Of a DNA stretch of 64,000 nucleotides, positions 14,887-25,618 are shown in pieces. Numbering within the stretch: the stretch's first letter is position 1; every line of letters begins with the position of its first letter. Below the pieces are notes generated by a model. That model had not been told where the DNA came from and ran no database searches. It was given only the letters and a program-made list of their open reading frames with translations. Position numbers and translations under genes: made by a program. Origin of the DNA: Paenibacillus rigui (lineage in GTDB: Bacteria > Bacillota > Bacilli > Paenibacillales > NBRC-103111); NCBI RefSeq assembly GCF_002234615.1, contig NZ_NMQW01000012.1, positions 124,001 through 188,000 of the forward strand. Direction: 5' to 3'.

Positions 14887-17342
14887 ACAATTCCCTCCAA
14901 TAATTTGAGATGCGTGTTCGGATCGGCGGCCCGTATGAGCCATTCATGCAATTGCTGCGCACTGGAGTACAGCAGTACCTGCTCAACTTCCATGTTTTGT
15001 TGGCGTTTCTGATATTGTCGGGAAGCAGCCAGATCTTTTTTGGCCGGCTGCGGAATGGCTGTAATGCCTGCACTCGTTTGTTGAATAAAGCCCAATTCGA
15101 TAAACACATCCAACATGAACTGTACCAGGGAAGCAGATAGCCCTGAGCGTCTGGAAATCGCATCCACCAGCGTGGCTTTGGCCAATGTTCGCCCCCCCTG
15201 CTGCTGTACCGCGCCATATACCTTCTTGAACATGTCCCTGCTTGGCAAGGAGCTTTCGTTTCCGCCGCTATGCGACCCGAATAGCGCGTACCATCGCTGG
15301 ACTTGGCTTGCCTGCTCTACCGCCTGCTTCAAAGCCGCAAGCGTCGGAGGCAGATCGTACAATACAAGGTCCGTCCCGTTTGTCCAAGGAGCAGATTCGG
15401 CCAGCTTGTTCAGAGGTATAAAACGATCCTCCAGCACCGGGTCCAGCTCCCATATCGGGTAAGAGTCCATTAGCTGCTGATGGGTTCGGATCTCTTTGGC
15501 ATGAAAAACGACAAGGTGCGGAACCATCGGCGCTTCTCCCCCACGTCCAAGCAGTCTTAAACGCTCTGTAAGCTCTTTAAGCTTTCCTTCAATGTTAGAT
15601 GCCCCCCGCCAGTCAAAAAGCTGAATATGAGGAATACGGACATCCTGGAGGATCATCTGCGGCTTGCGTACGCCATTCCATTCATTCACTGACAGCTCAC
15701 CCAAAACATCAATCTCAGCCGTAGACGAGATCCAGGGAACGATGGCTCCTTTATTGAACCCGATCGAATCCAGCGCAGCCGACGTTTCAGCCTCCGGCTG
15801 AACCAAAGTCATTTTAACATGCTGCTGCTCTTTTCCGATCATCCTAAGCTCCTGATAGCGTACGCTCGGAATTACGAAGCGCGGGGTCGGATTTCCCATG
15901 CCGAATGGACTGAGCTGCTCAAGCTGACGGATCGTTTCAATACCGACTTCTTCCAGCTTGCTGACGACATCGGCTTGAATGAGCGGAGAATAATCTTCCG
16001 GCCGAAGCCATTCCTCAGCAAGAAGGTTCAGCCGCCGTTCAAGCTCCGGCAAATGGCCCGCATCCAATGTCATTCCGGCAGCAGCCTGATGCCCGCCGTA
16101 ATGATCCATGAGATCCTGGCAATGGGTCAAAGCCTGGTACATATCAAAACCGGCAATGGAACGGGCGGAGCCTTTGGCCATGCCGGATTCTTTATCTATT
16201 CCCAGTATGATCGTCGGGCGGTATACCTTATCCACCAGCTTGGAGGCCACGATACCTATAACCCCCACATTCCATTGCTCCTGAGCCAGAACAATAACCT
16301 TGGGCAGTTCACCTAACTGCTCTATCCTTTCCTCGAGCAAAGCTGCGGCTTCCTTGGTCATCTCTTCCACGATCCGCTGTCTTTCTTTATTTAACATATC
16401 AAGATCGTTGGCCATCTGTTCTGCTGCCGCGTGATCCTCGGAAATAAGCAGACGAACCGCAGCATCCGCATCGTCCAGCCGACCACTGGCATTTATTCTT
16501 GGTGCAAGCGCGAAGCCGATGTGCGTTGCATTCACATCCTTGACTGCAATCCCGGCCACATCCAGCAGTGCCCGTATGCCTTTGTTCGACGTAGACTTCA
16601 TGCGTTCAATACCTTGTCTCACGATGACGCGATTCTCATCCAGCAGGGGCATAAGATCTGCAACGGTGCCGATGGCTGCGAATTCCAGCAGCTCTTCCGG
16701 CCATCGCTGAAGCAGCGCCTGCGCGAGCTTCAAAGCTACGCCCACACCTGCCAGTTGTTTGAACGGATAAGGACATCCGGGCTTCTTCGGATTAATAATT
16801 GCTAGGGCCGCAGGCAGCCGTTCCGGCGGCTCATGGTGATCCGTCACGATGACGTCGATGCCGAGATCATGGGCATACTGGATTTCATCCACAGCGCTAA
16901 TCCCGGTATCTACCGTTATGATGAGCTGGACACCTTGTTGATGCGCCATATCCATGGCCGGCTTGTTCAGGCCATAGCCTTCATGAACTCGATGGGGGAT
17001 GTAATAATCGAAGTTAGCGTTTAGCTGTCTCAGCAAATGAACCATGAGTGTCGTACTGCTAACCCCATCGGCATCATAATCTCCATAAACGCGAATTTTG
17101 TGCTCCTGTCGAAGTGCTTCTTGGATCCGAGCTACCGCTTGATCCATACCATCTAAAAGGAACGGATCGTGTACCAGATCCGTTCCTCCAAATAAGAAAG
17201 CTGCCGCATGCTCTTTGTCCGTGATACCCCTCACGACCAACAGTCGGGCTACGAGAGGAGTAATATGCAGCTCGTTCGATAATTCCTCCACCAGACGAGC
17301 ATCCGCCTCGCTTATTTTCCATCTTGCCCGTGCTTGAAGCAT
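14883..17342 (-). CDS. recJ: single-strand-specific 5'-3' exonuclease RecJ
   Basis: 819 residues. DHH phosphoesterase motifs appear in order: GDYDADGVSS (87-96), HRVHEGYGL, VDTGIS, VTDHHEPPE with DHH at 168-170. A DHHA1 motif (DHYGGHQAAAGM) is near residue 445, followed by an OB fold and a long Bacilli-type C-terminal extension. RecJ trims 5' ends in recombination and repair. ATG 17342 follows GGAGG at 6 bases; the 28 extra residues possible upstream have no site. It starts 13 bases after the cation-efflux gene, so the two are probably co-transcribed. Confidence 0.95.
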   Translation of the reverse strand: MLQARARWKISEADARLVEELSNELHITPLVARLLVVRGITDKEHAAAFLFGGTDLVHDPFLLDGMDQAVARIQEALRQEHKIRVYGDYDADGVSSTTLMVHLLRQLNANFDYYIPHRVHEGYGLNKPAMDMAHQQGVQLIITVDTGISAVDEIQYAHDLGIDVIVTDHHEPPERLPAALAIINPKKPGCPYPFKQLAGVGVALKLAQALLQRWPEELLEFAAIGTVADLMPLLDENRVIVRQGIERMKSTSNKGIRALLDVAGIAVKDVNATHIGFALAPRINASGRLDDADAAVRLLISEDHAAAEQMANDLDMLNKERQRIVEEMTKEAAALLEERIEQLGELPKVIVLAQEQWNVGVIGIVASKLVDKVYRPTIILGIDKESGMAKGSARSIAGFDMYQALTHCQDLMDHYGGHQAAAGMTLDAGHLPELERRLNLLAEEWLRPEDYSPLIQADVVSKLEEVGIETIRQLEQLSPFGMGNPTPRFVIPSVRYQELRMIGKEQQHVKMTLVQPEAETSAALDSIGFNKGAIVPWISSTAEIDVLGELSVNEWNGVRKPQMILQDVRIPHIQLFDWRGASNIEGKLKELTERLRLLGRGGEAPMVPHLVVFHAKEIRTHQQLMDSYPIWELDPVLEDRFIPLNKLAESAPWTNGTDLVLYDLPPTLAALKQAVEQASQVQRWYALFGSHSGGNESSLPSRDMFKKVYGAVQQQGGRTLAKATLVDAISRRSGLSASLVQFMLDVFIELGFIQQTSAGITAIPQPAKKDLAASRQYQKRQQNMEVEQVLLYSSAQQLHEWLIRAADPNTHLKLLEGIV

Positions 17343-17355
17343 GAGTAACCTCCAT

Positions 17356-18309
17356 TTAATGCAATAAAGTAGGATAATGATCCGTGTCGGAATCCACATT
17401 ATTCTTATATGGATATCCCGGATCATAAGGATTTACATGAATATGAACATCCGATACATGATGAAATCGTTTCATCAGTGCTTGTTTGGCCAGTCGTGCA
17501 ATCTCGTGTCCTTCCTGAATGGAGATTCGCGGGTTAACACTGATTTTAACATCCACCAATACGTAATGACCGTGCTCTCTTGCCCGCAGCTCATCCACTG
17601 CAATGACACCTTTAATGGTCTGAACTGTCTGAATCAATGCTCTGGCGTCCTCTTCTTGCAATAAATGCTCCATATGATTATGTATGGATTGCGTAACCAG
17701 GCGATAGCCCATTCGAAGCACCAATACGGCGATGAACACACCGGCCAGCGGATCGAGATAATAAAGATAAGTATAACCTGAATAATTCCCTAATATGGCC
17801 CCCAGCACGCCGAAAAAGGCAGCAATGGAAGCATACATATCCGAACGCCGCTCCCATGCATAAGCCAAAACCTGTTGGCTGGAAAGCTGCTTCCTCAGCC
17901 TGTATTTATATTGAAAAATGACCTCTTTAATAACAATGGATATCGCAATGGCAAGTAGAGCAGTCGCCTTAGGGGCAGCATCTACACCATGATAAATCGC
18001 CTTTGCGGAATGAATAGCAATCTCGCATCCGATGGCAAGCAGCAAAACCGATAAGAAAATCGTAGTCAACGTTTCGGATTTGGTCTGACCATGGGCGCGA
18101 TCTTCATCCGAAGACAGCCTAGCGTTACGAAGACGGGCAAGCACGGCAAAAGAACCCGCTGCGTCTGAAGCCGAATGGAGCGCGTCCGCAATGAGCGCTT
18201 TACTTCCGGAGAAGTAACCCACTCCCCCCTTCAAGACCGCAAGTCCAAGATTGCCGATAATTCCGATCCAAGCGCCTGTTTCGGCTTTTTGCACACGTTC
18301 CTCAGTCAT
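17356..18309 (-). CDS. cation diffusion facilitator transporter
   Basis: 317 residues with six predicted membrane segments and a C-terminal cytoplasmic ferredoxin-like domain (residues about 220-300, DVKISVNPRISIQEGHEIA). The transmembrane metal site is H45/D49 (HSASD) in helix 2 and E156/D160 (ERRSD) in helix 5. Most zinc exporters have His or Asp where E156 is, so metal choice is open. The family exports divalent metals by proton antiport in the cytoplasmic membrane. The C-terminus ends in a His (YPTLLH). It is first in a likely unit with recJ and apt. Confidence 0.88.
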   Translation of the reverse strand: MTEERVQKAETGAWIGIIGNLGLAVLKGGVGYFSGSKALIADALHSASDAAGSFAVLARLRNARLSSDEDRAHGQTKSETLTTIFLSVLLLAIGCEIAIHSAKAIYHGVDAAPKATALLAIAISIVIKEVIFQYKYRLRKQLSSQQVLAYAWERRSDMYASIAAFFGVLGAILGNYSGYTYLYYLDPLAGVFIAVLVLRMGYRLVTQSIHNHMEHLLQEEDARALIQTVQTIKGVIAVDELRAREHGHYVLVDVKISVNPRISIQEGHEIARLAKQALMKRFHHVSDVHIHVNPYDPGYPYKNNVDSDTDHYPTLLH

Positions 18310-18335
18310 GGGGCCACTCCTTAAGTGAATTGATA

Positions 18336-18367
18336 GAAAGGCCGCGGAAATAAATATTTACGCGGCC
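18336..18367 (-). terminator. possible terminator after secF
   Basis: Stem GGCCGCG/CGCGGCC (18340-18367) with a 14-base AT loop, followed on the minus strand by only TTTC. The hairpin is strong but the T-run is short. Confidence 0.5.
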
Positions 18368-18372
18368 AGCTA

Positions 18373-19284
18373 TTATTCTTTTACTGCAGCAGCCCTGGTT
18401 TTAGAACCTAGCGACTTATTCTTTAGCAGATAGTACAGAGGGCTGGCGATACAAATAGAGGAGTACGCCCCTGAAGTCAAACCAATTATCTTGGCAAGAG
18501 CGAACAGCTTAATCGATTCACTGCCGAAAATAAACAAGCACAGAGCGGCGACCAGGACAACCACGACCGTATTGATATTTCTGGCCATCGTTTGCCAAAT
18601 ACTGTTGTTCAGCATGTTAGACAAATCTTCCGATGTTTTCAGCCGTGTAAACCGGAGATTCTCCCTGACACGGTCAAAAATAACAATTTTATCGTTGATG
18701 GAATAACCGATCGTTGTCAGTACCGCAGCAACAAAGGGCAGGTTTACTTCGAACCGGCAAATCGCGAATACCGCAATAACAACAAATGCGTCATGCAATA
18801 TGGCAATAATCGCAGCAATAGCAAACCGCCACTCAAATCGGATACTTACATAAATACAGATGGCAACACTCGCAATAGCGACAGCAATCATTGCTTTAAA
18901 CCCTAATTCACGGGCGATATCCGGCGAAACGGTATTCACTTCCTGGGAAACTTTATCACCGAAGGCCGCTTTCATGCCTGTATTGATCTTTTTCACATCA
19001 GCCTCGGACAGAATCGTATCGTAACGAGCCGAAATATGGTCGTTATTCCCACTGATGGAAACGACGGAAGGCTTCAAGCCAATGCTTTCAAAGGTTTGGT
19101 CCACCTTTTCTCTGGTTACCGTCTGTCCCGCATTAATATCAAGAGAGGTTCCTGCTTTAAAGTCTACGCCGTAATTTAAACCGAAAGCAACAAGCACGAT
19201 CAAACCGATCAGCAAAATGGCGATGGAGGCGCCGAAAAACTTGTTGCGGTTTTTCATGAAGTCAAAATGATTCTTATAGTCCAC
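18373..19284 (-). CDS. secF: protein translocase subunit SecF
   Basis: 303 residues, six membrane helices. The N-terminal FKAGTSLDI motif after YGVDF and the C-terminal block VLTTIGYSINDKIVIFDRVREN are typical of SecF. With SecD it uses the proton gradient to pull translocating proteins out of SecYEG. GTG start at 19284 after AAGGAGG. It overlaps the secD end by 11 bases. In B. subtilis SecD and SecF are fused; here they are separate genes. Confidence 0.95.
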   Translation of the reverse strand: MDYKNHFDFMKNRNKFFGASIAILLIGLIVLVAFGLNYGVDFKAGTSLDINAGQTVTREKVDQTFESIGLKPSVVSISGNNDHISARYDTILSEADVKKINTGMKAAFGDKVSQEVNTVSPDIARELGFKAMIAVAIASVAICIYVSIRFEWRFAIAAIIAILHDAFVVIAVFAICRFEVNLPFVAAVLTTIGYSINDKIVIFDRVRENLRFTRLKTSEDLSNMLNNSIWQTMARNINTVVVVLVAALCLFIFGSESIKLFALAKIIGLTSGAYSSICIASPLYYLLKNKSLGSKTRAAAVKE

Positions 19285-20500
19285 GGATTTCCGCCTCCTT
19301 TACACCGTAGAGAGACGGCTTATTGAACTTACCGCTCTTGATCAGCATGTGGATGAGCAGACGAGAGAAGAATACATTCGTCAATACGCTCAAAATAATA
19401 CTCATAATTGTCGTTAAAGCAAAGCCTCTGATGGCTCCGTTCCCAACATAAAAAAGAACAACACCTGAGATCAGGTTCGTAATATTCGCATCCATGATCG
19501 TACGGAAGGAATGCTTGGAGCCTGATTTCAATGAGGAAAGCAAGCTTTTCCCGCTGCGGATCTCTTCTTTAATCCGTTCATACGTAATGATGTTGGCATC
19601 GACAGCCATACCAATCCCGAGTACGAAGGCTGCAATCCCCGGAAGCGTTAAAGTGGCGTTCATCCAATCAAATACGGCCAAGAGCAGCCATACATAGGTA
19701 ATAAGCGTTACTGCCGCCACCAAGCCGGGCAGTCTGTAGAAGATAACCATAAAGAGCAAGATTAGTATCGAGCCGATTAAGCCCGCTTTCACCGTTTGCT
19801 GCAAGGACAGTTGACCCAGCGAGGCTCCTACGACCTGAGAATATTTCTCGGTTAGTTTCAACGGCAGGGCGCCCAGATTAATCGTATCTGCCAATTCCTT
19901 GGCTTCCTCGTACGTATAGTTACCGGAGATCGTAGCTGCTCCGTCCGACAGTACACTTTGAACGGTAGGTGCGGAAAGCTGACGCTCGTCCAAATAAATA
20001 GCAAGCGGTTTGCCGAGCAGCTTCTCAGTAACCTTCTTGAATTTATCCGCATCTTTTACTTTAATATTGATTTGGGCACGGTTCGATTGGTCAAAGCCGA
20101 CCTTAGCCGCTCCCTCCACGAAATCGCTGCCGACCATTTCCTTCGTTCCATCGGGACCGCGGAAAGTAAGCTCTGCCGGCTCCTTCATGCTCTTGCGCAC
20201 TTCTTCTTCATTCTGTACATCCGGCAGCCGAACGCGGATCCGGTCGGTCCCTTCTGTCGTTACCTCCGGCTCTGCAACACCGAGGGAGTCAGCACGCTTT
20301 TCCAAGCTGCGAGCCGTTTCTTTCAGGGCGTCTGACGTTACTGCCTTACCCGCCTCAATAGGCTCTGCAACGTACAGGATTTCAAACCCACCTTTTAAAT
20401 CGAGCCCCAGCTTAATCTTGCTAACCAAGTGCGGGGTTGTGAATCCAGCGGCAACCAAAGTGATGACCACCACTAGAAAAAAGGCAACAATCCTTTTCAT
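19274..20500 (-). CDS. secD: protein translocase subunit SecD
   Basis: 408 residues. An N-terminal membrane anchor is followed by LGLDLKGGFEILY (the D1 motif), a periplasm-side P1 domain with RVRLPDVQNEEEVRK, then five helices with VLGIGMAVDANIITYERIKEE. AAGGAG lies 12 bases before the ATG. It has its own promoter and is translated ahead of, and overlapping, secF. Confidence 0.95.
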   Translation of the reverse strand: MKRIVAFFLVVVITLVAAGFTTPHLVSKIKLGLDLKGGFEILYVAEPIEAGKAVTSDALKETARSLEKRADSLGVAEPEVTTEGTDRIRVRLPDVQNEEEVRKSMKEPAELTFRGPDGTKEMVGSDFVEGAAKVGFDQSNRAQINIKVKDADKFKKVTEKLLGKPLAIYLDERQLSAPTVQSVLSDGAATISGNYTYEEAKELADTINLGALPLKLTEKYSQVVGASLGQLSLQQTVKAGLIGSILILLFMVIFYRLPGLVAAVTLITYVWLLLAVFDWMNATLTLPGIAAFVLGIGMAVDANIITYERIKEEIRSGKSLLSSLKSGSKHSFRTIMDANITNLISGVVLFYVGNGAIRGFALTTIMSIILSVLTNVFFSRLLIHMLIKSGKFNKPSLYGVKEAEIRGL

Positions 20501-20535
20501 ATAAAATACGATCTCCTTCCAGTCTCAATATGCCT

Positions 20536-20564
20536 ATTATACCTACCTGCGAAAAACGAGTCAA
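20536..20564 (-). promoter_or_regulatory. sigma-A promoter of secDF
   Basis: TTGACT (20564-20559), 17-base spacer, TATAAT (20541-20536) on the minus strand. Five of six and six of six consensus bases, one of the best promoters in the window. Confidence 0.85.
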
Positions 20565-20606
20565 TTTGACAATTTTAGCAAGCGCAAAGCGGTTTTTAGC
20601 TTTTGG

Positions 20607-20638
20607 AAAAAAACAACCCTTCCATTATTTGAAAGGGT
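20607..20638 (-). terminator. terminator overlapping the comN-like stop codon
   Basis: ACCCTT/AAGGGT stem (20616-20638) with an 11-base loop and seven T (20613-20607) on the minus strand. The gene's TAA stop (20627-20625) lies in the loop. Confidence 0.65.
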
Positions 20639-20960
20639 CGGTTTTATATATGCTCATGGTCATCCAATTCATAAAGCTTGTCACTTTCAAAGACAAAATA
20701 TCGTTGACAATTTTATGCAGAGGAGGAACGCCTGTTTTACGATATTTATCGCTTACACATTCCCATATTTCCTGGCCTGTCACGTGCTCGTACCCGATCA
20801 TACGGAATTCCTCGGCCTTGCTGTTGCATATACTCTCGATCATTTGATTCAGTTCCTCGTCGGATAATGGCTCTTCTGTTGCCTCCGGCTCCGAACGAAC
20901 CGGCTCCTCCGATTCCTCCTGAGGCTCCAAGATATCGGCAATCCGTTCATCTTGCTCCAT
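20625..20960 (-). CDS. comN: ComN/YrzD-family post-transcriptional regulator
   Basis: 111 residues. An acidic N-terminal tail (residues 1-35, many Glu) precedes a conserved domain with FRMIGYEHVTGQEIWECVSDKYRK. This matches the small Bacillales family of ComN, which in B. subtilis acts on comE mRNA at the poles. The position between secD and spoVB is as in Bacillus. The acidic extension is longer than in B. subtilis. The function of the orthologue outside competence species is not known. Confidence 0.7.
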   Translation of the reverse strand: MEQDERIADILEPQEESEEPVRSEPEATEEPLSDEELNQMIESICNSKAEEFRMIGYEHVTGQEIWECVSDKYRKTGVPPLHKIVNDILSLKVTSFMNWMTMSIYKTDPFK

Positions 20961-21117
20961 TCCATCATCTCCTGCCGCACAGCTTCTATCACTTACACAT
21001 ATTCGCTGTTCAAATGTCTTTTCCTCCCTTGCCGGGCAATTTGATAAAAATTGTGCATGCCCTGGGACAGGTTCAGCATATCCATTAAATAATCAAGGGG
21101 AGGAAGAAGGAATCCAA

Positions 21118-22680
21118 ATGACGAAACAGTCGTTCATTCATGGCACGATGATATTGCTCGCAGCAGGCATTGTTAACCGAATTCTCGGCTTCATTCCCAG
21201 AATCACACTGCCGCGGCTCATTGGAGCAGAAGGTGTTGGCCTATACCAGATGGGGTACCCGTTTCTTATCGTTATTCTAACATTGATTACGGGCGGTCTG
21301 CCTATTGCAGTGGCCAAGCTGATCGCCGAAGCCGAAACGGAAGGCGACGAGAGCCGGGTACGCCGTATTTTCCGTATGGCGCTTGCTTTTTCCACGCTGG
21401 TAAGCGTCATTTTTTCCCTTATCAGCCTGCTCGGCGCCTCATGGATTACGAACCGTCTATTTACCGATTCCCGGGTGTACCTGACCTTTGTCTGTATGTC
21501 CCCGATCATTATTTTCGTCGGTATAGGTTCGGTATACAGGGGATATTTTCAAGGTAGGCAAAATATGATTCCCACCGCCTTGTCCCAGGTCGTTGAAACG
21601 GTGGTGCGTATTTTTACCGTTCTGATATTTGCTTATATGATGCTTCCCTACGGAATTGAATACGCAGCGGCTGGAGCTATGATCGGTGTTCTGATCGGGG
21701 AAATTTGTGCCGTACTGGTCTTGTTTATCTCTTACCGGCGGAGCAGGCGCAACGCGCCAAGCCTCCCCCTTGCCAAAATAGGCTCCCGGCTGATCGGACG
21801 ATGGGCTGAGCTCAAGCACCTGCTTCGTCTGGCTGTACCAATTACAGGAAGCAAGCTGGTAGGGTCCTGCTCTTATTTTTTTGAATCGATCCTGATCGTT
21901 CAAAGCCTGGCCATCGCGGGGGTGTCTGCCAAGCTCGCGACAGCCCAGTACGGCGCGCTTCAAGGAATGATCATGCCCATTCTGCTGCTGCCAAGCGCAC
22001 TGACGTATTCCTTATCGGTTTCTTTGATTCCTTCCCTATCCGAAGCGGCTGCCCAAGGTGACATGAAGACCATCCATGCAAGGCTGCACCAATCCCTAAA
22101 GCTGGCTTTGGTAACAGGGGCTCCTTTTGCCATGCTCATGTTCGTTCTTGCTGAGCCGCTCTGCCACTATATGTATGGGAATGCACAAATTGCCCCTATG
22201 CTGAAAATGATGGCTCCTGTGGCATTATTTATATACTGCCAAGCTCCCCTTCAGGCGACCTTGCAGGCTATGGACCGTCCCGGCAGCGCTCTTGTGAATA
22301 CCTTGACCGGGTCCGTAGCAAAGCTGGCTCTCATCGTGTGGCTGGCCAGTAAGCCGGAATTCGGTATTCTCGGGGCGATTCTGGCAATCAATATCAATAT
22401 TGTGCTGGTTACGGTTTTGCATTGGCGCAGTGTGGTCAAGCTTCTGAAGTTTCGGATGCATGGTACGGATATTGCCAAGGTAGGCGTGGCTGTTATGATT
22501 TCAGGATGGATCAGCTTCGGTATCATGCAAATCGAATGGTGGGACAGCGGAGTCGTGCGCTTTGTATCGGCGTGTGCCGCAGGCATGCTTTTCTATTTGG
22601 TCTGCTCGATATGGCTAAGACTGATCCAGCGCAGCGATCTGCTGCGGGTGATATGGCTTAGCAAAAAGTTCGTCAAGTAA
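21118..22680 (+). CDS. spoVB: stage V sporulation protein B, MOP-family flippase
   Basis: 520 residues with about 14 hydrophobic helices. The N-terminus (NRILGFIPRITLPRLIGAEGVGLYQ) is the signature of SpoVB/MurJ-type polysaccharide flippases. In spores SpoVB is needed for cortex peptidoglycan, presumably exporting lipid-linked precursor across the outer forespore membrane. GGGGAGGAAGAAGG precedes the ATG. It is divergent from the comN-like gene and converges with the YetF-like gene, whose stop is only 3 bases away. Other MOP members (MurJ, Amj partners) are possible but the gene context fits SpoVB. Confidence 0.9.
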   Translation: MTKQSFIHGTMILLAAGIVNRILGFIPRITLPRLIGAEGVGLYQMGYPFLIVILTLITGGLPIAVAKLIAEAETEGDESRVRRIFRMALAFSTLVSVIFSLISLLGASWITNRLFTDSRVYLTFVCMSPIIIFVGIGSVYRGYFQGRQNMIPTALSQVVETVVRIFTVLIFAYMMLPYGIEYAAAGAMIGVLIGEICAVLVLFISYRRSRRNAPSLPLAKIGSRLIGRWAELKHLLRLAVPITGSKLVGSCSYFFESILIVQSLAIAGVSAKLATAQYGALQGMIMPILLLPSALTYSLSVSLIPSLSEAAAQGDMKTIHARLHQSLKLALVTGAPFAMLMFVLAEPLCHYMYGNAQIAPMLKMMAPVALFIYCQAPLQATLQAMDRPGSALVNTLTGSVAKLALIVWLASKPEFGILGAILAININIVLVTVLHWRSVVKLLKFRMHGTDIAKVGVAVMISGWISFGIMQIEWWDSGVVRFVSACAAGMLFYLVCSIWLRLIQRSDLLRVIWLSKKFVK

Positions 22681-22683
22681 GCT

Positions 22684-23355
22684 TCACCTTTTGCGGTCAA
22701 TAAACCATTTTCCCCGATGATCAATGGTACAGAAGAACACCTCTTTAAAGTCTCGTATCCCCTTGGATTGCAGCTGGCTTTTCAGCCAAAATCGTGTCTT
22801 GCCAAGCTTCTCCAAGCTCTCATCCTGTACTTTCCCATCCATGATCAAAGGAAGCGGCAGCCCTTCATAACGGAATTTAACCTGCTGCCCTTCCTGCAGC
22901 TTTTTCTCCTCGGCTTTCTTTTCCACGACGGTCAGCTTGCCAGAGGGCTCCAATATAGCAAATTCCACGTCGGCTACGTTCGTCACCTTGCTTTGGCGCA
23001 GCTGCAGCAGCAGATCATCCAGGTTATACCTGTGCTGCTTCATCACTTTCCGGTCAAGCTGTCCGTTCTGGATAATATAAGCGGGCTTCCCCTCAAAAAG
23101 TCGCCGAAGCTTCTCGCTTTTCAGCGATACAAAAGCAATAAGTATTTGAATGCCGACCAGCGTAAACATAGGGAGAACCCCTTCCAGAAGCGGCTTTCTC
23201 ATGTCTTCCAGTACAAAAACTGCGATCTCCGCAATCATAATTGAAATGACCAAATCAAAGATGGACAGCTTCCCGATCTCCCGCTTCCCCATAATACGCA
23301 TGGTCAGAAAGACAATGAAATATACAAGCACTGTGCGAAAAAAAAGGGTCAACAT
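22684..23355 (-). CDS. YetF/YdfR-type DUF421 membrane protein
   Basis: 223 residues. Three N-terminal membrane helices with MRIMGKREIGKLSIFDLVISIMIAE, then a cytoplasmic domain with GKPAYIIQNGQLD and a DLLLQLRQ segment: the DUF421/YetF family. In B. subtilis several such proteins are spore or stress associated; biochemistry unclear. ATG 23355 follows AAGGAG at 9 bases; an in-frame ATG at 23400 lacks a site. Monocistronic. Confidence 0.85.
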   Translation of the reverse strand: MLTLFFRTVLVYFIVFLTMRIMGKREIGKLSIFDLVISIMIAEIAVFVLEDMRKPLLEGVLPMFTLVGIQILIAFVSLKSEKLRRLFEGKPAYIIQNGQLDRKVMKQHRYNLDDLLLQLRQSKVTNVADVEFAILEPSGKLTVVEKKAEEKKLQEGQQVKFRYEGLPLPLIMDGKVQDESLEKLGKTRFWLKSQLQSKGIRDFKEVFFCTIDHRGKWFIDRKR

Positions 23356-23653
23356 ATCCGTGGGCTCCTTCCTCAACCTGAGTACAGGGCTTATTTCCAT
23401 GGATATTTTGACCTCAGTACAGCAATGTCATGCAGCACGGACGTTTACGAATTGTTGGCAAAACATAGGATAGCCCGCTACAGCACAAAGACTAGATTAC
23501 AACCAAACCAGGAGTACGTAAGCACTGGCCCTCAGAAGAGATAACAATGTATTCAGCCCGCCGATTTTCATAAAAGAACAACCTGTACTATTTTTATGTA
23601 CGTGCCCATACAATGATGATAGAAGAGTTTGTGACAAAGGAGGAACCGGCGCC
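23356..23653. other. divergent spacer before the small membrane protein gene
   Basis: Nearly 300 bases between divergent genes. Apart from a CATACAAT element near the right end (listed) I see no gene, terminator or strong repeat. Confidence 0.4.
23588..23615 (+). promoter_or_regulatory. possible sigma-E promoter
   Basis: CATACAAT (23608-23615) matches the sigma-E -10 well. The region about 13 bases upstream (ACTATTT) is a weak match for the sigma-E -35. It would drive the small membrane protein gene at 23654 in the mother cell. Confidence 0.3.
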
Positions 23654-24013
23654 ATGAAACAATCCCCTTTATTTTCAGGGTTAATGTACTCCATGATTTT
23701 TATGCTGATCGGAACGGTCATGACTTCCATGCTCATGCTTATCACAAGCCTGCAGGAAAGCTCGCTATTCGGCTATACGATGTCCATTCATGGGATTGCT
23801 ATGTTTATCGGAGGCATTGTATCGGGGAAACGGAGCAGCAGTAAAGGGTGGTATCACGGCGGTTTTCTAGGTATCGTGTACACGCTTGTCATCTGGCTGA
23901 TCGGCTTCCTGGCTTATGATGCGGGCATCACGAAGGAAACTCTCTATTTATTGCTGCTCTCTTTTGCCGCTGGCGCACTGGGAGGTATGATCGGGGTTAA
24001 TGTCAAAAAGTAA
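23654..24013 (+). CDS. TIGR04086-type small membrane protein (YrzE-like)
   Basis: 119 residues with four hydrophobic helices and a Gly-rich last helix (AAGALGGMIGVNVKK). Size, helix pattern and location between the spoVB region and yajC match the Bacillales family called TIGR04086/YrzE. Role unknown. AAAGGAGG stands well before the ATG. Converges with yajC over a terminator. Confidence 0.75.
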   Translation: MKQSPLFSGLMYSMIFMLIGTVMTSMLMLITSLQESSLFGYTMSIHGIAMFIGGIVSGKRSSSKGWYHGGFLGIVYTLVIWLIGFLAYDAGITKETLYLLLLSFAAGALGGMIGVNVKK

Positions 24014-24052
24014 GGGAGGCTCGCATCATATGTCACCTCCCCCCCGCCAAAC

Positions 24053-24090
24053 AAAAAATGCGAGCCCCTTAATCGGGAAGGCTCGCATTT
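24053..24090 (-). terminator. intrinsic terminator after yajC
   Basis: AAATGCGAGCC/GGCTCGCATTT stem (24056-24090) with a 13-base loop and six T on the minus strand. The arm GGCTCGCAT occurs once more at 24017-24025, giving an alternative partner. Confidence 0.85.
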
Positions 24091-24097
24091 GCTGTCA

Positions 24098-24421
24098 TTA
24101 CTTTTTCTCGTCGCCGGCTCCGGTACTTGATACCGCATTTACCGCGGAACGCTCGAACGTAAGCTTGGTCACATCGTTTACACGCAAAATGACCGTGTCA
24201 TCCGTGATCTCCAGAATCGTTCCATGAAGTCCACCGATGGTTACGACTTTATCGCCTTTTTTCAAATTACCCAGCATCATTGTGCGTGTTTTTTGACGTT
24301 TTTGCTGGGGACGAATCAATAAGAAATACAGGACGACGAACATTAAGACCAACGGACCGTATGTAATTAAATAACCTTCTAACCCCTGCGCTTGAGCAGG
24401 TGCATCAGCTGCTAACCACAT
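24098..24421 (-). CDS. yajC: preprotein translocase accessory subunit YajC
   Basis: 107 residues. One membrane helix (YGPLVLMFVVLYFLLIRPQ) followed by QKRQKTRTMMLGNLKKGDKVVTIGG and a small beta domain: typical YajC. It associates with SecDF-YidC in the membrane. GGGGGG is 6 bases before the ATG. Last gene of the ruv-queA-tgt run. Confidence 0.93.
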   Translation of the reverse strand: MWLAADAPAQAQGLEGYLITYGPLVLMFVVLYFLLIRPQQKRQKTRTMMLGNLKKGDKVVTIGGLHGTILEITDDTVILRVNDVTKLTFERSAVNAVSSTGAGDEKK

Positions 24422-24451
24422 CGAAATCCCCCCTTTCCCTATACTATACGT

Positions 24452-25603
<1,152 letters not shown>

Positions 25604-25618
25604 CTATAATTACCTCTA

